In this document: in pieces, positions 16,636 through 24,500 of the stretch
Layout of the letters: the number at the start of each line of letters is the position of its first letter
Numbering within the stretch: position 1 is the first letter of the stretch
DNA from: Ktedonobacterales bacterium
GTDB taxonomy: Bacteria > Chloroflexota > Ktedonobacteria > Ktedonobacterales > JADMIN01
DNA length: 33,797 nt
Direction of reading: 5' to 3'
Assembly: GCA_025450405.1 (NCBI GenBank)
Contig: JANWHL010000085.1
Coordinates: 1 to 33,797, forward strand
Program-made: the position numbers and the translations under genes
The notes under the pieces: model-generated
What the model was told of the DNA's origin: nothing
Database searches by the model: none
Seen by the model: the letters and a program-made list of their open reading frames with translations, nothing else

Positions 16636-18138
16636 TTACCGGGACGCATCGTCCGTAGCGGCGCGCTCCCACTCCGTGGCGCCCGGCGCGCCCAGCCCGC
16701 GTCCCTCCGGCGCGAGTGCTACGATCTCGAGCTCGTGGGCCAGACGCCGCGCGGCGATGCCCACTATCGCCGTGTACGTGGGGTACGCGAGCTCCACATC
16801 CGCCAGCTGCTCGACCCGCAATCCCGTGGTCATTCCCGCCGCCACGAGCTGGAGGATCTCCACGGCCTGTTCGCCGACGATGTGGGCGCCGAGCACCTGC
16901 CGTGAAGCGCGCGAGACCACCAGTTCGCAGAACCCGTCCGTGCGTCCATCGATGACCGCCCGATCCAGCTCCGCGTACGGCACGTGCGCCACCGCGCAGT
17001 CGTCGATCGCGCGCGCCCGCGCCTCTGTCAACCCGACACTGCCATACTCGGGATCGGTGAACCCGCCGTGTGGGACGATGCGGTGCGCGCCGCGGCCAGT
17101 CGCGCCCAGCACGGCGTTCTCGGCCGCGAGCGTGGCCTCCGCGTTGGCGCTCTGGACGAGCATCATCCGCCCGGTGATATCGCCCGCGGCGTAGATGTGG
17201 CCGGCGGTGGTGCGCAGCGTGTCGTCCACGGCCACATAGCCGCGCTCGGCGCGCACGCCCGCCGCCGCCAGATCGAGCGCCTCGACATTCCCCGGCCAGC
17301 CGACGGCCAGGATGACGCGCTCCACCTCGACCGCCCGCGACTCCCCAGCATGCTCATAGCGGAGACGGAGCCGCTCCCCGCCAGGGCCAGCGCCCAGGTC
17401 GGTCCCAGGGTCGCCGCCAGCAGCGCGCTCGATGCCGCTGATGCCCGTGATGGTGGTCGTGATGGCAATCCCGCGGCGGGCAAACGCGCTCGCGACCCCG
17501 CGCGAGACCGCTTCGTCCTCGCCGCCGAGGATGCGCGGCCCCACCTCGAACAGGTGGACCTCGGCGCCAAAGGCCGCGAAGATGGAGGCCAGTTGGCAGC
17601 CGGTCGCCGCCCCACCCACAATGGCCACGGACCGAGGAAGCGCCGACAGCGACCAGACATCGCTGTGGGTCAGGGCCAACTCGGCGCCGGGGAAGTCGAG
17701 ACGCCGCGCGTGGCCGCCCACACAGAGAATGATCCACTCGGCCGTGAGCGACGTGCCATCCGCGAGCGCGAGGGTGTGCGGATTGACGAAGCGGGCGCCC
17801 CCGGCATCGTCCCGCACCGTCACGCCGCTCTGTTCCAGGTGCGCGCGGAGCTGCTTTTTCTCATGGATGCGATAGACGAGATCGTGCGTCCGGGCGATGA
17901 GGGCCCCGAAATCCACCGCGGGCCGATCGCCGCGCAGGCCGTACGCGGCGTATTGGTCGGCGTCGCGGACCAGGCGCGCGGCGTGGGCGAGCATGCGGGT
18001 CGGCACGCACCCATCATTGGTGCAGGTTCCGCCCAGGTTGCCACGCTCCACCAGGGCGACACTGACCCCTAATTCGCGGGCACGGAGAGCGGCGGTCACG
18101 CCGGCCGGGCCGCCGCCGACCACCACGACATCGTACAT
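16636..18138 (-). CDS. Class I pyridine nucleotide-disulfide oxidoreductase (dihydrolipoyl dehydrogenase / mercuric reductase-like)
   Basis: The 500-residue flavoprotein begins MYDVVVVGGGPAG (FAD-binding) and has the redox motif GGTCTNDGCVP with Cys39 and Cys44. A second dinucleotide fold follows (SVAIVGGAATGCQLASIF) for NAD(P)H, then IYAAGDITG for FAD. The C-terminal dimerisation domain includes VLGAHIVGEQAVEILQLVAAGM. The usual active-site HPTxxE is YPTYTA here (Tyr452, Ala457), so the His-Glu pair of lipoamide dehydrogenase and glutathione reductase is absent. This argues against normal dithiol chemistry and suggests a MerA-like or RclA-like reductase, or another electron acceptor. No pyruvate dehydrogenase or mer genes are nearby. 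The start has only a weak ribosome-binding site. Confidence 0.9.
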   Translation of the reverse strand: MYDVVVVGGGPAGVTAALRARELGVSVALVERGNLGGTCTNDGCVPTRMLAHAARLVRDADQYAAYGLRGDRPAVDFGALIARTHDLVYRIHEKKQLRAHLEQSGVTVRDDAGGARFVNPHTLALADGTSLTAEWIILCVGGHARRLDFPGAELALTHSDVWSLSALPRSVAIVGGAATGCQLASIFAAFGAEVHLFEVGPRILGGEDEAVSRGVASAFARRGIAITTTITGISGIERAAGGDPGTDLGAGPGGERLRLRYEHAGESRAVEVERVILAVGWPGNVEALDLAAAGVRAERGYVAVDDTLRTTAGHIYAAGDITGRMMLVQSANAEATLAAENAVLGATGRGAHRIVPHGGFTDPEYGSVGLTEARARAIDDCAVAHVPYAELDRAVIDGRTDGFCELVVSRASRQVLGAHIVGEQAVEILQLVAAGMTTGLRVEQLADVELAYPTYTAIVGIAARRLAHELEIVALAPEGRGLGAPGATEWERAATDDASR

Positions 18139-18323
18139 GGCTGGCTCATTTCTCGTGGACGTCTCGTGGCCGTCTTGTGGGTGCCGCCGCGCGGACCACC
18201 GCGACCGCGCCCGGTCTTTGACCGCGCTCGGTCGACAATGCGCAATGGTCCTTGATACCGTACCACCGCGGCGTCGCGCTCGCGACACCAGACGCGTTAC
18301 GACGGCGGTAACTGGGGGACCAC

Positions 18324-19670
18324 CTACCGCTGGCCGGGCGCCATTTCGCCGGACGATCTGGTGCCGTCGGCGGTCTCGGTGCCGGCCACGCCCGCGGGGG
18401 CCGGCGTGCGCAGCCAGAGCGTGACATGCGCGGGCCGGATGGTGGAGGCCACGGTCTCGAGCAAATGCTCGCGCAGGCGCGGCAGGTCCACTTCCTCGCG
18501 CAGGGTCGCGCTGAAGTTGGCGAGGGCACGGGACGCGTCGTACCGGGCCCGGTAGAAGCGCCGATCGATGGTCGTCTGGACGCGGCCGCGCAGCGGCTGG
18601 AAGAGCGCGGCGATCAGCAGGGTGGACGCGACAATTGCCACCGCATTCTCCGCGCCGGTGAGGGCACGGACCGCTGCCTGGAGCGCGGCGACCGCGCCAA
18701 AGTAGACCGCGGCGAGGACGGCGCTCACCAGGCCATAGACCAGGGCGCGATTGATGATGAAGTCAATATCGAACAGGCGATAGCGCAGGATCGCCACACT
18801 GATGGAGACGGGAATGCAGAGCATGCCGGCCACCGCGCCCACGCCCAGCAGGATGCGCGGCAAAGGACCGGTTTGGTCGGACGGCGGGAGGAACACCGGC
18901 AGGGCAAAGGCCACGATGGCGTAGATGATGAGCGCCGCCGCCGTGCCGAACACGACCCACTTCGCCTGCTCGCGCTGCGCCGGGGTTGAGACCCACCAAT
19001 AGCGATAGAGCTGCGATACACCGACGGAGGCCACAAACGCGAGAAAGGCGAGCAAGAGCAGCGGCAGCGGAAAGGTGGTGGGGCTCACCGGCAGCTGGGG
19101 GAACAGAAACTCGGGGATCTGCGGCACCAGCCAGAGCAGCGCCGCCCAGCGCATCCAGCGCGGCGCGAACGTTCCCCCCGGAAAGAGATAGACGAACAGG
19201 CTCAGGCAGGCGGAGCCGGCGAAGCGTGCCACCCCCACTGGCAGCGCCCAAGCGGGATTGGCGGCGCCGAGGGCGGCCGGCACGTCGGGGAAACGCGCCA
19301 CACCGAACAGTACCAGGGTGAACGCCGTAAAGAGCGCCATACGGTCGCGGGGCAGACGCCACCAGATCATCAGGCCCAACACGAACCAGATCAGGGCTGA
19401 GACGGAATCGATACCAACCAGGAATGTGGCGTACCCAGCGAGCGTCAGGTGGAGTGCGGGGAGGGCGGGCACGTCGGCGGGAGTGAGCTGTCCCGGTGCA
19501 CAGGCCGGACCCACGCAGGTGCGCGCCAGTTGGGCCAACCGCGGCGGCACGCCCGCGACAAACAGCGCCACGACCGGCACCGCCACCGCCAGCCAGAGCA
19601 CGCGGCCGATCACCAGGCCACGTCCGCTCGCCGACTCGCCCTGACGTGAGGTCCCACTGCCTCCAGCCAT
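18324..19670 (-). CDS. Polytopic membrane protein resembling a sensor kinase input module, kinase domain absent
   Basis: ATG 19670 follows GGAGG by seven bases, giving 448 residues. About ten hydrophobic segments fill residues 19-355. A positively charged helical region follows (LRGRVQTTIDRRFYRARYDASRALANFSATLREEVDLPRLREHLLETVASTIRPAHVTLWLR, 360-421). That stretch closely resembles the helix that joins multi-TM input domains to GAF/HisKA_3 kinase cores in sensor proteins of Chloroflexota. Here the protein ends after 27 further low-complexity residues, without an H-box or ATPase domain. It may be a truncated or repurposed sensor that signals through a separate protein. A single extracytoplasmic CVGPAC motif (52-57) could form a disulfide. 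The neighbours on the same strand are the disulfide oxidoreductase and the large Ser/Pro-rich protein. Confidence 0.75.
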   Translation of the reverse strand: MAGGSGTSRQGESASGRGLVIGRVLWLAVAVPVVALFVAGVPPRLAQLARTCVGPACAPGQLTPADVPALPALHLTLAGYATFLVGIDSVSALIWFVLGLMIWWRLPRDRMALFTAFTLVLFGVARFPDVPAALGAANPAWALPVGVARFAGSACLSLFVYLFPGGTFAPRWMRWAALLWLVPQIPEFLFPQLPVSPTTFPLPLLLLAFLAFVASVGVSQLYRYWWVSTPAQREQAKWVVFGTAAALIIYAIVAFALPVFLPPSDQTGPLPRILLGVGAVAGMLCIPVSISVAILRYRLFDIDFIINRALVYGLVSAVLAAVYFGAVAALQAAVRALTGAENAVAIVASTLLIAALFQPLRGRVQTTIDRRFYRARYDASRALANFSATLREEVDLPRLREHLLETVASTIRPAHVTLWLRTPAPAGVAGTETADGTRSSGEMAPGQR

Positions 19671-19816
19671 AGATGGTCCTCCAGCGTGGGCGGCGGGCGC
19701 GAACATCCTCAGGCGCCCCCAGCCCATGCATAAGGATACCGCGGGAGTCCAAGCGCCGTCTCACGGCACGATCCACTCGGCTGGGCGCGCGGGCGGTCCC
19801 AGACGGATCCCGCGGG

Positions 19817-21826
19817 TCAACACGACGGGATGGTGAGGACAATTGGCGATGAATGGCCAGCGGCGGTGAGAGTCGCGGTCGCCCGCGACGCCTGGGTTCG
19901 CGGGGCGAGCCAGAGGAGGATCGGGAGCGTCTTCCCAGGATTCACCACGCCGCGCAGGCCATTACTGCGCACACCTGGGGGCACGGCGAGGGTGAAGGTT
20001 TTGACCGAGGTGGTCGCATTATAGAGGCCGAGGGTGGTGTTGACGCCGCAGTGGAGCGAGAGCGTGCCGACCAGCGGCACGATGGCGGCGCCAGTGGACG
20101 GAGGAGCGGGTTTCGCCGTCGTCGCGGCCGTGGTCGGCCGCGCGGTGGTGGGCGCCGGGGTAGCGGCGGTGGTCCCGGTCGTGTCGCTCAGGCTGGTGGT
20201 GGGCACCACGGCCACCGTCTGTGTGGCCTGGATACTGGCCACGCCAGCCCCCTGGCCCGCGTCGCTCGCACGCGTGTCGGCGGTGAGCAAGGGGCCGAGG
20301 ATCTGCACGGTGAGCGCGAGCGCCAGCAGCAGCAGCGAGAACGCCGTGGACAGCAGCCACAAGCGGCGAATGTCGGAGCGCGCGGCGACCGCCTCAGGGA
20401 GCAAACGATGCGCCACACCGAACGCGGAGCGGCGGCGGCGGTCCGCTGGGCGGGCGACGGCCGCACCAGTGGTGGTCTCCCACCGGGTTGGCGGCTCCCG
20501 CTCGGCGTCGTCGAGGGTGGGCAGCCCGACGATGGATGGTGTGCGCGCGACCGGTGTGCGCATGACCGGTGCCCGAGTGGCTGGCGACAGCGGCAAGTGT
20601 GTCACGGCGGGAACACCGCCATGGGCGTTCGGGGTAGGCGTCCATGGCACCATGCCCGTTCGGGAATGCCCATCCGTCGGGCGCGGGGCCAGCGCCCACG
20701 CCCACGAGCTGGCACCTTCCAGGTGAATAGGTGCCACCGCTTGCGTGTCCTCGGCGAGCCAGTGCTCGATGACGCCAAGATCGTCACGTAAGCGTTCGAG
20801 GCAGTGAGCAAAAGCGCTGGTCGCGAGCGCCTCAAAGAACAACGGCGCGGCCTCCGCGGGCGTTCCGGGAGTTGTCGTGTCCGCGGTGCCGAGAGCCAGG
20901 ACCGCCGCGATGCGCGCGCACCCCGTGATGGTGGGAGCCGCGCGGATCAGCTGGTCCGCGCGGGCGCGCGCCGCCCGACGCTGTCCCGCAAATAAGGCGT
21001 CGCGCAAGGCTGGCGCGGCAACCCGACCCAGATGCAGGAGCGCGTGCAGCCAGGTGCGCACGTCCACATCCGGCGCATCGCGCACCACCCCGCGCAGCGA
21101 CTCGGCCAGCAAGGGATTCTCGCCCTCGATGCCACCCAGCATACTCGCCAGGTCTTCGACCGCCGCGCCAAAGTCCGCCACCCGGAGGGCCACCGCCCGC
21201 TCGGTTTGGTTGGCGATCGCGACCTCGCGCGCCCCGCCCATCACGGAGTGCCCGGCCACGTGCGGCCCAGCGGAGTCGTGTGTCCAGAAGGCCGCGTGCG
21301 GCCACGGCGGGAGCGGCGGTCGGTCCCCACCTGAGCCGGCTGACTCTGGCCGAGACAGCCCTGGCCCCGAGGTCTCTGGCCCCGCAGGGTCTGGCCGCAA
21401 GGGGTCGCCGGACTCCGGCGACGCTGGCGCGACTGGAGCGGGGCGATCAGTCGCGCTGGCGGCACGCCCGGCCCGCGCCTCCGTGGTGCCGGACGCGGCT
21501 TCGTGCGCGGCGCGCTCCATACCGGACGTGTCATCAAGCGCGTCGTTGCGGGCACCCGCATCAGGTGGAGCGGGTGCCACGGAGTGTCCCGTGGTGGTGG
21601 ATGCGTCCCGCGCGACCGCGTCCCGCGCGACCCGGTCCATGTCCGCCGCGGAGGGACTGGCCGCTGGCTCTTCGTCGGCGGTTGGACGCGACTGGGGCGG
21701 CCGTGCCGTCGAATCAGCCGGCGCGTGGGGAGGGCGGACGCGCACGAAGTCCGAGAGATGATCGAGCCTCAGGCGGATCGCTCGCCGCTGTTTCGCCGTC
21801 TGGCTGGTAGTGTCTTCGAGAGCCAT
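19817..21826 (-). CDS. Large single-pass membrane protein with Ser/Pro-rich region and C-terminal two-cysteine beta domain
   Basis: ATG 21826 gives 669 residues; GGAGAAG lies about 11 bases upstream and an in-frame GTG four codons earlier is possible. Residues 30-200 are low-complexity Ala/Pro/Ser/Asp, including a VARDAVARDA duplication. Residues 200-380 are helical (EVAIANQTERAVALRVADFGAAVEDLASML and following). A single hydrophobic segment (489-510) is followed by a Thr/Ala/Pro linker (530-580). The C-terminal domain (583-669) is beta-rich: CGVNTTLGLYNATTSVKTFTL to PIVLTIPSC, with Cys593 and the final Cys669. The orientation is probably N-in, C-out. The C-terminal module resembles that of the HEPN-like protein at 32259-33491. 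The function is unknown. A weak CATAAT (21906-21911, complement) lies about 80 bases upstream. Confidence 0.8.
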   Translation of the reverse strand: MALEDTTSQTAKQRRAIRLRLDHLSDFVRVRPPHAPADSTARPPQSRPTADEEPAASPSAADMDRVARDAVARDASTTTGHSVAPAPPDAGARNDALDDTSGMERAAHEAASGTTEARAGRAASATDRPAPVAPASPESGDPLRPDPAGPETSGPGLSRPESAGSGGDRPPLPPWPHAAFWTHDSAGPHVAGHSVMGGAREVAIANQTERAVALRVADFGAAVEDLASMLGGIEGENPLLAESLRGVVRDAPDVDVRTWLHALLHLGRVAAPALRDALFAGQRRAARARADQLIRAAPTITGCARIAAVLALGTADTTTPGTPAEAAPLFFEALATSAFAHCLERLRDDLGVIEHWLAEDTQAVAPIHLEGASSWAWALAPRPTDGHSRTGMVPWTPTPNAHGGVPAVTHLPLSPATRAPVMRTPVARTPSIVGLPTLDDAEREPPTRWETTTGAAVARPADRRRRSAFGVAHRLLPEAVAARSDIRRLWLLSTAFSLLLLALALTVQILGPLLTADTRASDAGQGAGVASIQATQTVAVVPTTSLSDTTGTTAATPAPTTARPTTAATTAKPAPPSTGAAIVPLVGTLSLHCGVNTTLGLYNATTSVKTFTLAVPPGVRSNGLRGVVNPGKTLPILLWLAPRTQASRATATLTAAGHSSPIVLTIPSC

Positions 21827-22035
21827 CCGGTCGCTCACTTCTCCGTGCCGTCCCAGGCGGTGGCGTGACACACCGCCGGCACGCGCGTACCCGTCGCGTG
21901 GGCACATTATGTACGATGCGGTGGCGCGGCTGCCTCAGCCGTAGCAAGAACGCGGCCCGAAAGTCCCACGAAGACCCGCGCCGGTCCACGGCGGCGGTCG
22001 CCCTGGGAGGCGGATGGTTGCGGTCGCGCCAGTAT

Positions 22036-22078
22036 TTACTCGGAGTCGACGCGTGCCGGAAGTTACTCGGCGTCGACG
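22036..22078. repeat. 16-bp imperfect direct repeat duplicating a gene end
   Basis: TTACTCGGAGTCGACG (22036-22051) and TTACTCGGCGTCGACG (22063-22078) match at 15 of 16 positions, with a period of 27. Read on the minus strand, the upstream copy encodes the last residues VDAE and TAA stop of the gene 22063-23007. The second copy repeats the same coding pattern (VDSE and TAA) in frame just past the stop. Confidence 0.85.
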
Positions 22079-23007
22079 ATCATGGGGTTGCGGATGATCG
22101 AGGAGTTCTTGCCGGTGCGCTGGGAGATCGGCTGCTGCGGGCCGATGCCGCCAAGTCGCGGCGTGCCGGCGCCGTCCGGAGCGTCGAGCATGACGAGCGC
22201 CTGGTGTAGGGTGTCCAGGTCGCGGAGGAAACAGGCCACGGCGCTGGCCGCGGAGCCTTTCTCGTGGGCGTTGTTGAAGCGGCGATACATCGCCTCGCCA
22301 GCGGCCTGGGCGGCCTGGGCCATCGGGTCGTTGGTGTTGACCGCGAACGCGTCCTCGTAGATCTCGTCCCAGCTGTTCCAGCGGCCGCGCAGGGGTTTCC
22401 ATCCGAGCTGGCTATCGCTGACGGTGCGCCACTTCTCCTCGGTGAACTGTGTCCAATCGGATATCAGGCGCGCGTACGAGCCCAGCAGTTCGTGGAGCTC
22501 TTCGGATCGGGCATCGCCGCCCTGACCGTAGTCATCGCCGCCCTGCGCGTCGTAGCCCTGGCCGTAGCCGGCGCCGATCGCGCCGTAGCCCTGGCCGTAA
22601 CCGCCCATGCCCGCGGCCACCACACCACCGAGATTGCCCGGATGCAGGCCGCCTTCTTCGGTGGCGAACATGTCGGGCCGGAGACCGCCGATGATGATCT
22701 CCTCCGTGCCCAGAGCGTCGAGCAGGCGCCAGGCCAGTCGGGGATTGCGCATCACCCAACCGGTTTTGCGCAGCAGGAACGCTGACGAGAAGATGAAGTT
22801 GACCGCGAACCAGAGCAGGGACTTGGCGGCGATCCAGATCAGGACGAAGAGAATGGCCGAGTTGTAGACCGGCCGCAAGGAGATCCCGCCGACGAACACC
22901 CAGATGATGATCGCGAACAGCAGACTCGGGTCACGCAGCGGATTGATCAGATTGACGAGAGCCGACCCGATGCCGCCGCGCTTCGCCCGCCGCTTGGACC
23001 TCGCCAT
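22063..23007 (-). CDS. Membrane protein of unknown function with Gly/Tyr-rich segment
   Basis: ATG 23007 follows GGAGG by six bases, giving 314 residues. A strongly basic N-terminus (MARSKRRAKRGG) leads to two or three membrane helices between residues 28 and 80. LRKTGWVMRNPRLAWRLLDALGTEEIIIGGLRPDMFATEEGG follows. Residues about 125-165 contain GYGQGY-type repeats rich in Gly, Tyr and Gln, a low-complexity composition typical of flexible or self-associating segments. The C-terminal third is helical (ELHELLGSYARLISDWTQFTEEKWRTVSD, RRFNNAHEKGSAASAVACFLRDLDTLHQALVML). I recognise no family. It has a good promoter (23105-23134) and is the first gene of a possible minus-strand unit with the gene 19817-21826. 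Confidence 0.75.
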   Translation of the reverse strand: MARSKRRAKRGGIGSALVNLINPLRDPSLLFAIIIWVFVGGISLRPVYNSAILFVLIWIAAKSLLWFAVNFIFSSAFLLRKTGWVMRNPRLAWRLLDALGTEEIIIGGLRPDMFATEEGGLHPGNLGGVVAAGMGGYGQGYGAIGAGYGQGYDAQGGDDYGQGGDARSEELHELLGSYARLISDWTQFTEEKWRTVSDSQLGWKPLRGRWNSWDEIYEDAFAVNTNDPMAQAAQAAGEAMYRRFNNAHEKGSAASAVACFLRDLDTLHQALVMLDAPDGAGTPRLGGIGPQQPISQRTGKNSSIIRNPMIVDAE

Positions 23008-23104
23008 CTCCGCCCTCCACCAATCGCCTCGGGTTCGGGGATCACCGGCACGCCAGCGGCGCGCGCGTCACCCGGGCGCGTGCACCGCCCACGCCTAGGG
23101 CTCG

Positions 23105-23134
23105 ATTGTAGCATGGTGCTCAGCGCGGTCGCAA
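23105..23134 (-). promoter_or_regulatory. Predicted sigma70-type promoter
   Basis: On the minus strand TTGCGA (23129-23134) and TACAAT (23105-23110) are separated by 18 bases, about 97 bases before the start of the Gly/Tyr-rich membrane protein gene. It is one of only two well-spaced hexamer pairs I found in the window. Confidence 0.5.
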
Positions 23135-23194
23135 CGACGCGGGACGGTTAGGCCAGTACCGGCCGGGCGCCGTACACGCTCGGGCGTGTCAGGC

Positions 23195-23920
23195 TTAGGA
23201 AGAAAGTACCGAGCGACGCGCGGTGCGCGGTACCGCGACGCCGTCCAGATAGAGCGTCATGACGCTGGCCGCCACGGCCTGATGCTCAGCATCGGTGCGC
23301 GCGGTGTGGCCGCCCCTGGCGGTGAAGCCATCGAGCAGGACAAGAAAAGCCCGCGCGGCCACCTGGGAGTCGGCTGGCCGCAGCTCGCCACACTGGATGC
23401 CGGTCCGCACCATCCGCTCAATCGGCGCCACGATTTCGTCGTTATAGATGGTACGGACGCGTGCCGCCCAATCCGGCCCCAGCAGCGCGTCGGCGTCGCG
23501 CAGGGTTGGCTCCAGCGTGGTGTCGGCATGGCGGAAGTAGCCGAGCGCCAGCTCATAGAGCCGCTCGCCCACGGTGAGGGGCGCCTGCGTCACGGCCCGA
23601 ATGTAGCCACCCACCTCGCGCAGTACATCCAGCAGAACCGCGGCGTAGAGTCCCTCTTTCGCCCCAAAGTGGTAGTAAAGCGTGGGCTTGGAGACGCCAA
23701 CCGCGGCGGCGATCTCCCCTACGGAGACGTCCGCGTAGCCGCGGCGCAGGAAAAGCGCGCGGGCATGGCGCAAGACGCGCTCGTGGGTTTGGGCATCCGC
23801 GGCATCCGTGCGGCGATACCCCGGCGGACGTCCGCGTCTCGCGCGGGGTAGTGTCGCGACCAGGGATTCACCATCCGCGGCCACGCTATCCACCACTATG
23901 CCATCCGCGCCCACGTCCAT
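23195..23920 (-). CDS. TetR-family transcriptional regulator
   Basis: The 241-residue protein has a 30-residue variable arm and then a TetR DNA-binding domain. THERVLRHARALFLRRGYADVSVGEIAAAVGVSKPTLYYHFGAKEGLYAAVL (about 45-96) contains the helix-turn-helix near 65-86 with the typical SKPTLYYHF. The C-terminal helices (100-230) would bind an inducer and dimerise. ATG 23920 has GAGAGG only two bases upstream, so GTG 23914, eight bases from it, may be the true start. A short palindrome about 87 bases upstream (24007-24017) is a candidate autoregulatory operator. The divergent MoxR operon lies 580 bases away. Which genes it controls cannot be told. Confidence 0.92.
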   Translation of the reverse strand: MDVGADGIVVDSVAADGESLVATLPRARRGRPPGYRRTDAADAQTHERVLRHARALFLRRGYADVSVGEIAAAVGVSKPTLYYHFGAKEGLYAAVLLDVLREVGGYIRAVTQAPLTVGERLYELALGYFRHADTTLEPTLRDADALLGPDWAARVRTIYNDEIVAPIERMVRTGIQCGELRPADSQVAARAFLVLLDGFTARGGHTARTDAEHQAVAASVMTLYLDGVAVPRTARRSVLSS

Positions 23921-24006
23921 AACCTCTCAATGTGCGACGACCAAACCACGAGCCGATGCCGATGGAGTCCCGGGCGCCCGACGCCGCGCGCGGTGTTGGG
24001 CGGGAA

Positions 24007-24017
24007 ACACACTGTGT
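24007..24017. promoter_or_regulatory. Candidate TetR-type operator palindrome
   Basis: ACACA-C-TGTGT is a perfect inverted repeat around one base, about 87 bases upstream of the TetR-family gene. It abuts TATAGT on the minus strand. The position suits autorepression, but the palindrome is short and nothing ties it to this regulator beyond location. Confidence 0.3.
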
Positions 24018-24244
24018 ACTATAGGCCACGCGGTTAGGTTCCGCCACGCGGGTTCCCGCCGGGGAAGCGGTCCCAGCGGTGGTTGGGGTGTCGGGCGTGT
24101 GGGCGTGGCTCAGCCATCGTCTTGGAGCGCCGCGGGTCGGGCGCATGTGGCGCGTATAATGATGGGCGTGCCCAGCAATGGGCGCGCGGTGACCCAGGTG
24201 TATGAGAGCATTCGTTCCCAATCGGCGTATATATCCGTAGATCA

Positions 24245-24265
24245 GGCGGACCACGACGGTCCGCC
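24245..24265. repeat. Perfect 8-bp inverted repeat (hairpin)
   Basis: GGCGGACC (24245-24252) and GGTCCGCC (24258-24265) flank the loop ACGAC in the non-coding region upstream of the MoxR operon. No T tract follows. It could be a leader hairpin if transcription starts at the TATAAT around 24155. Confidence 0.45.
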
Positions 24266-24500
24266 ATTCGCGCTCGCGCGCTACCGGATGGACCCCACGG
24301 GGCACGGTCTGGTATGACACGTGCGCAGTGGGGGTCGCGGCCGCCCGCTCGACGAGTGAGGCGCCACGGCACGCAGCCGCCAACCGCGCGGTCTCCGCGG
24401 TGGTGGATCGGGGGGAGAGGCCCAGGCGTGTAGAAAGGAGCGCGGCGCGACCTGCCGGTTGGCGACCTGATCCCCACACCTCAGGCATCCCAACTGGCGC

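Larger units (their letters stand above)
23921..24500. other. 580-bp divergent intergenic region between tetR-type gene and moxR operon
   Basis: No convincing gene was seen. It holds an 11-bp odd palindrome ACACACTGTGT (24007-24017), adjoined by TATAGT on the minus strand (24018-24023), which could be an operator over the regulator's -10. A perfect TATAAT on the plus strand (24155-24160) lacks a matching -35. A perfect hairpin, GGCGGACC and GGTCCGCC around a five-base loop (24245-24265), is also present. AAAGGAG at 24434-24440 looks like a ribosome-binding site, but the frame behind it leading to moxR is closed by TGA 24468-24470. Confidence 0.6.

Noticed and set aside
19853..20791. Long plus-strand open frame (312 codons) opposite the Ser/Pro-rich membrane protein gene
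   Set aside because: It is Gly/Arg-rich with no motifs. The minus-strand frame has a TM helix, linker and structured C-terminal domain, so the plus-strand frame is a shadow.
24159..24317. Open frame of about 52 codons on the plus strand upstream of the MoxR gene
   Set aside because: Its ATG overlaps a TATAAT hexamer, it has no ribosome-binding site, and its composition looks like ordinary intergenic DNA.
23808..24317. Plus-strand open frame antisense to the TetR-type gene start
   Set aside because: The first part is a shadow of the TetR-type coding sequence and the rest lacks coding character.
24034..24477. 147-codon minus-strand open frame between the TetR-type and MoxR genes
   Set aside because: Its translation is Arg/Pro/His-rich without motifs or hydrophobic pattern and it lacks a ribosome-binding site; high GC produces such frames by chance.
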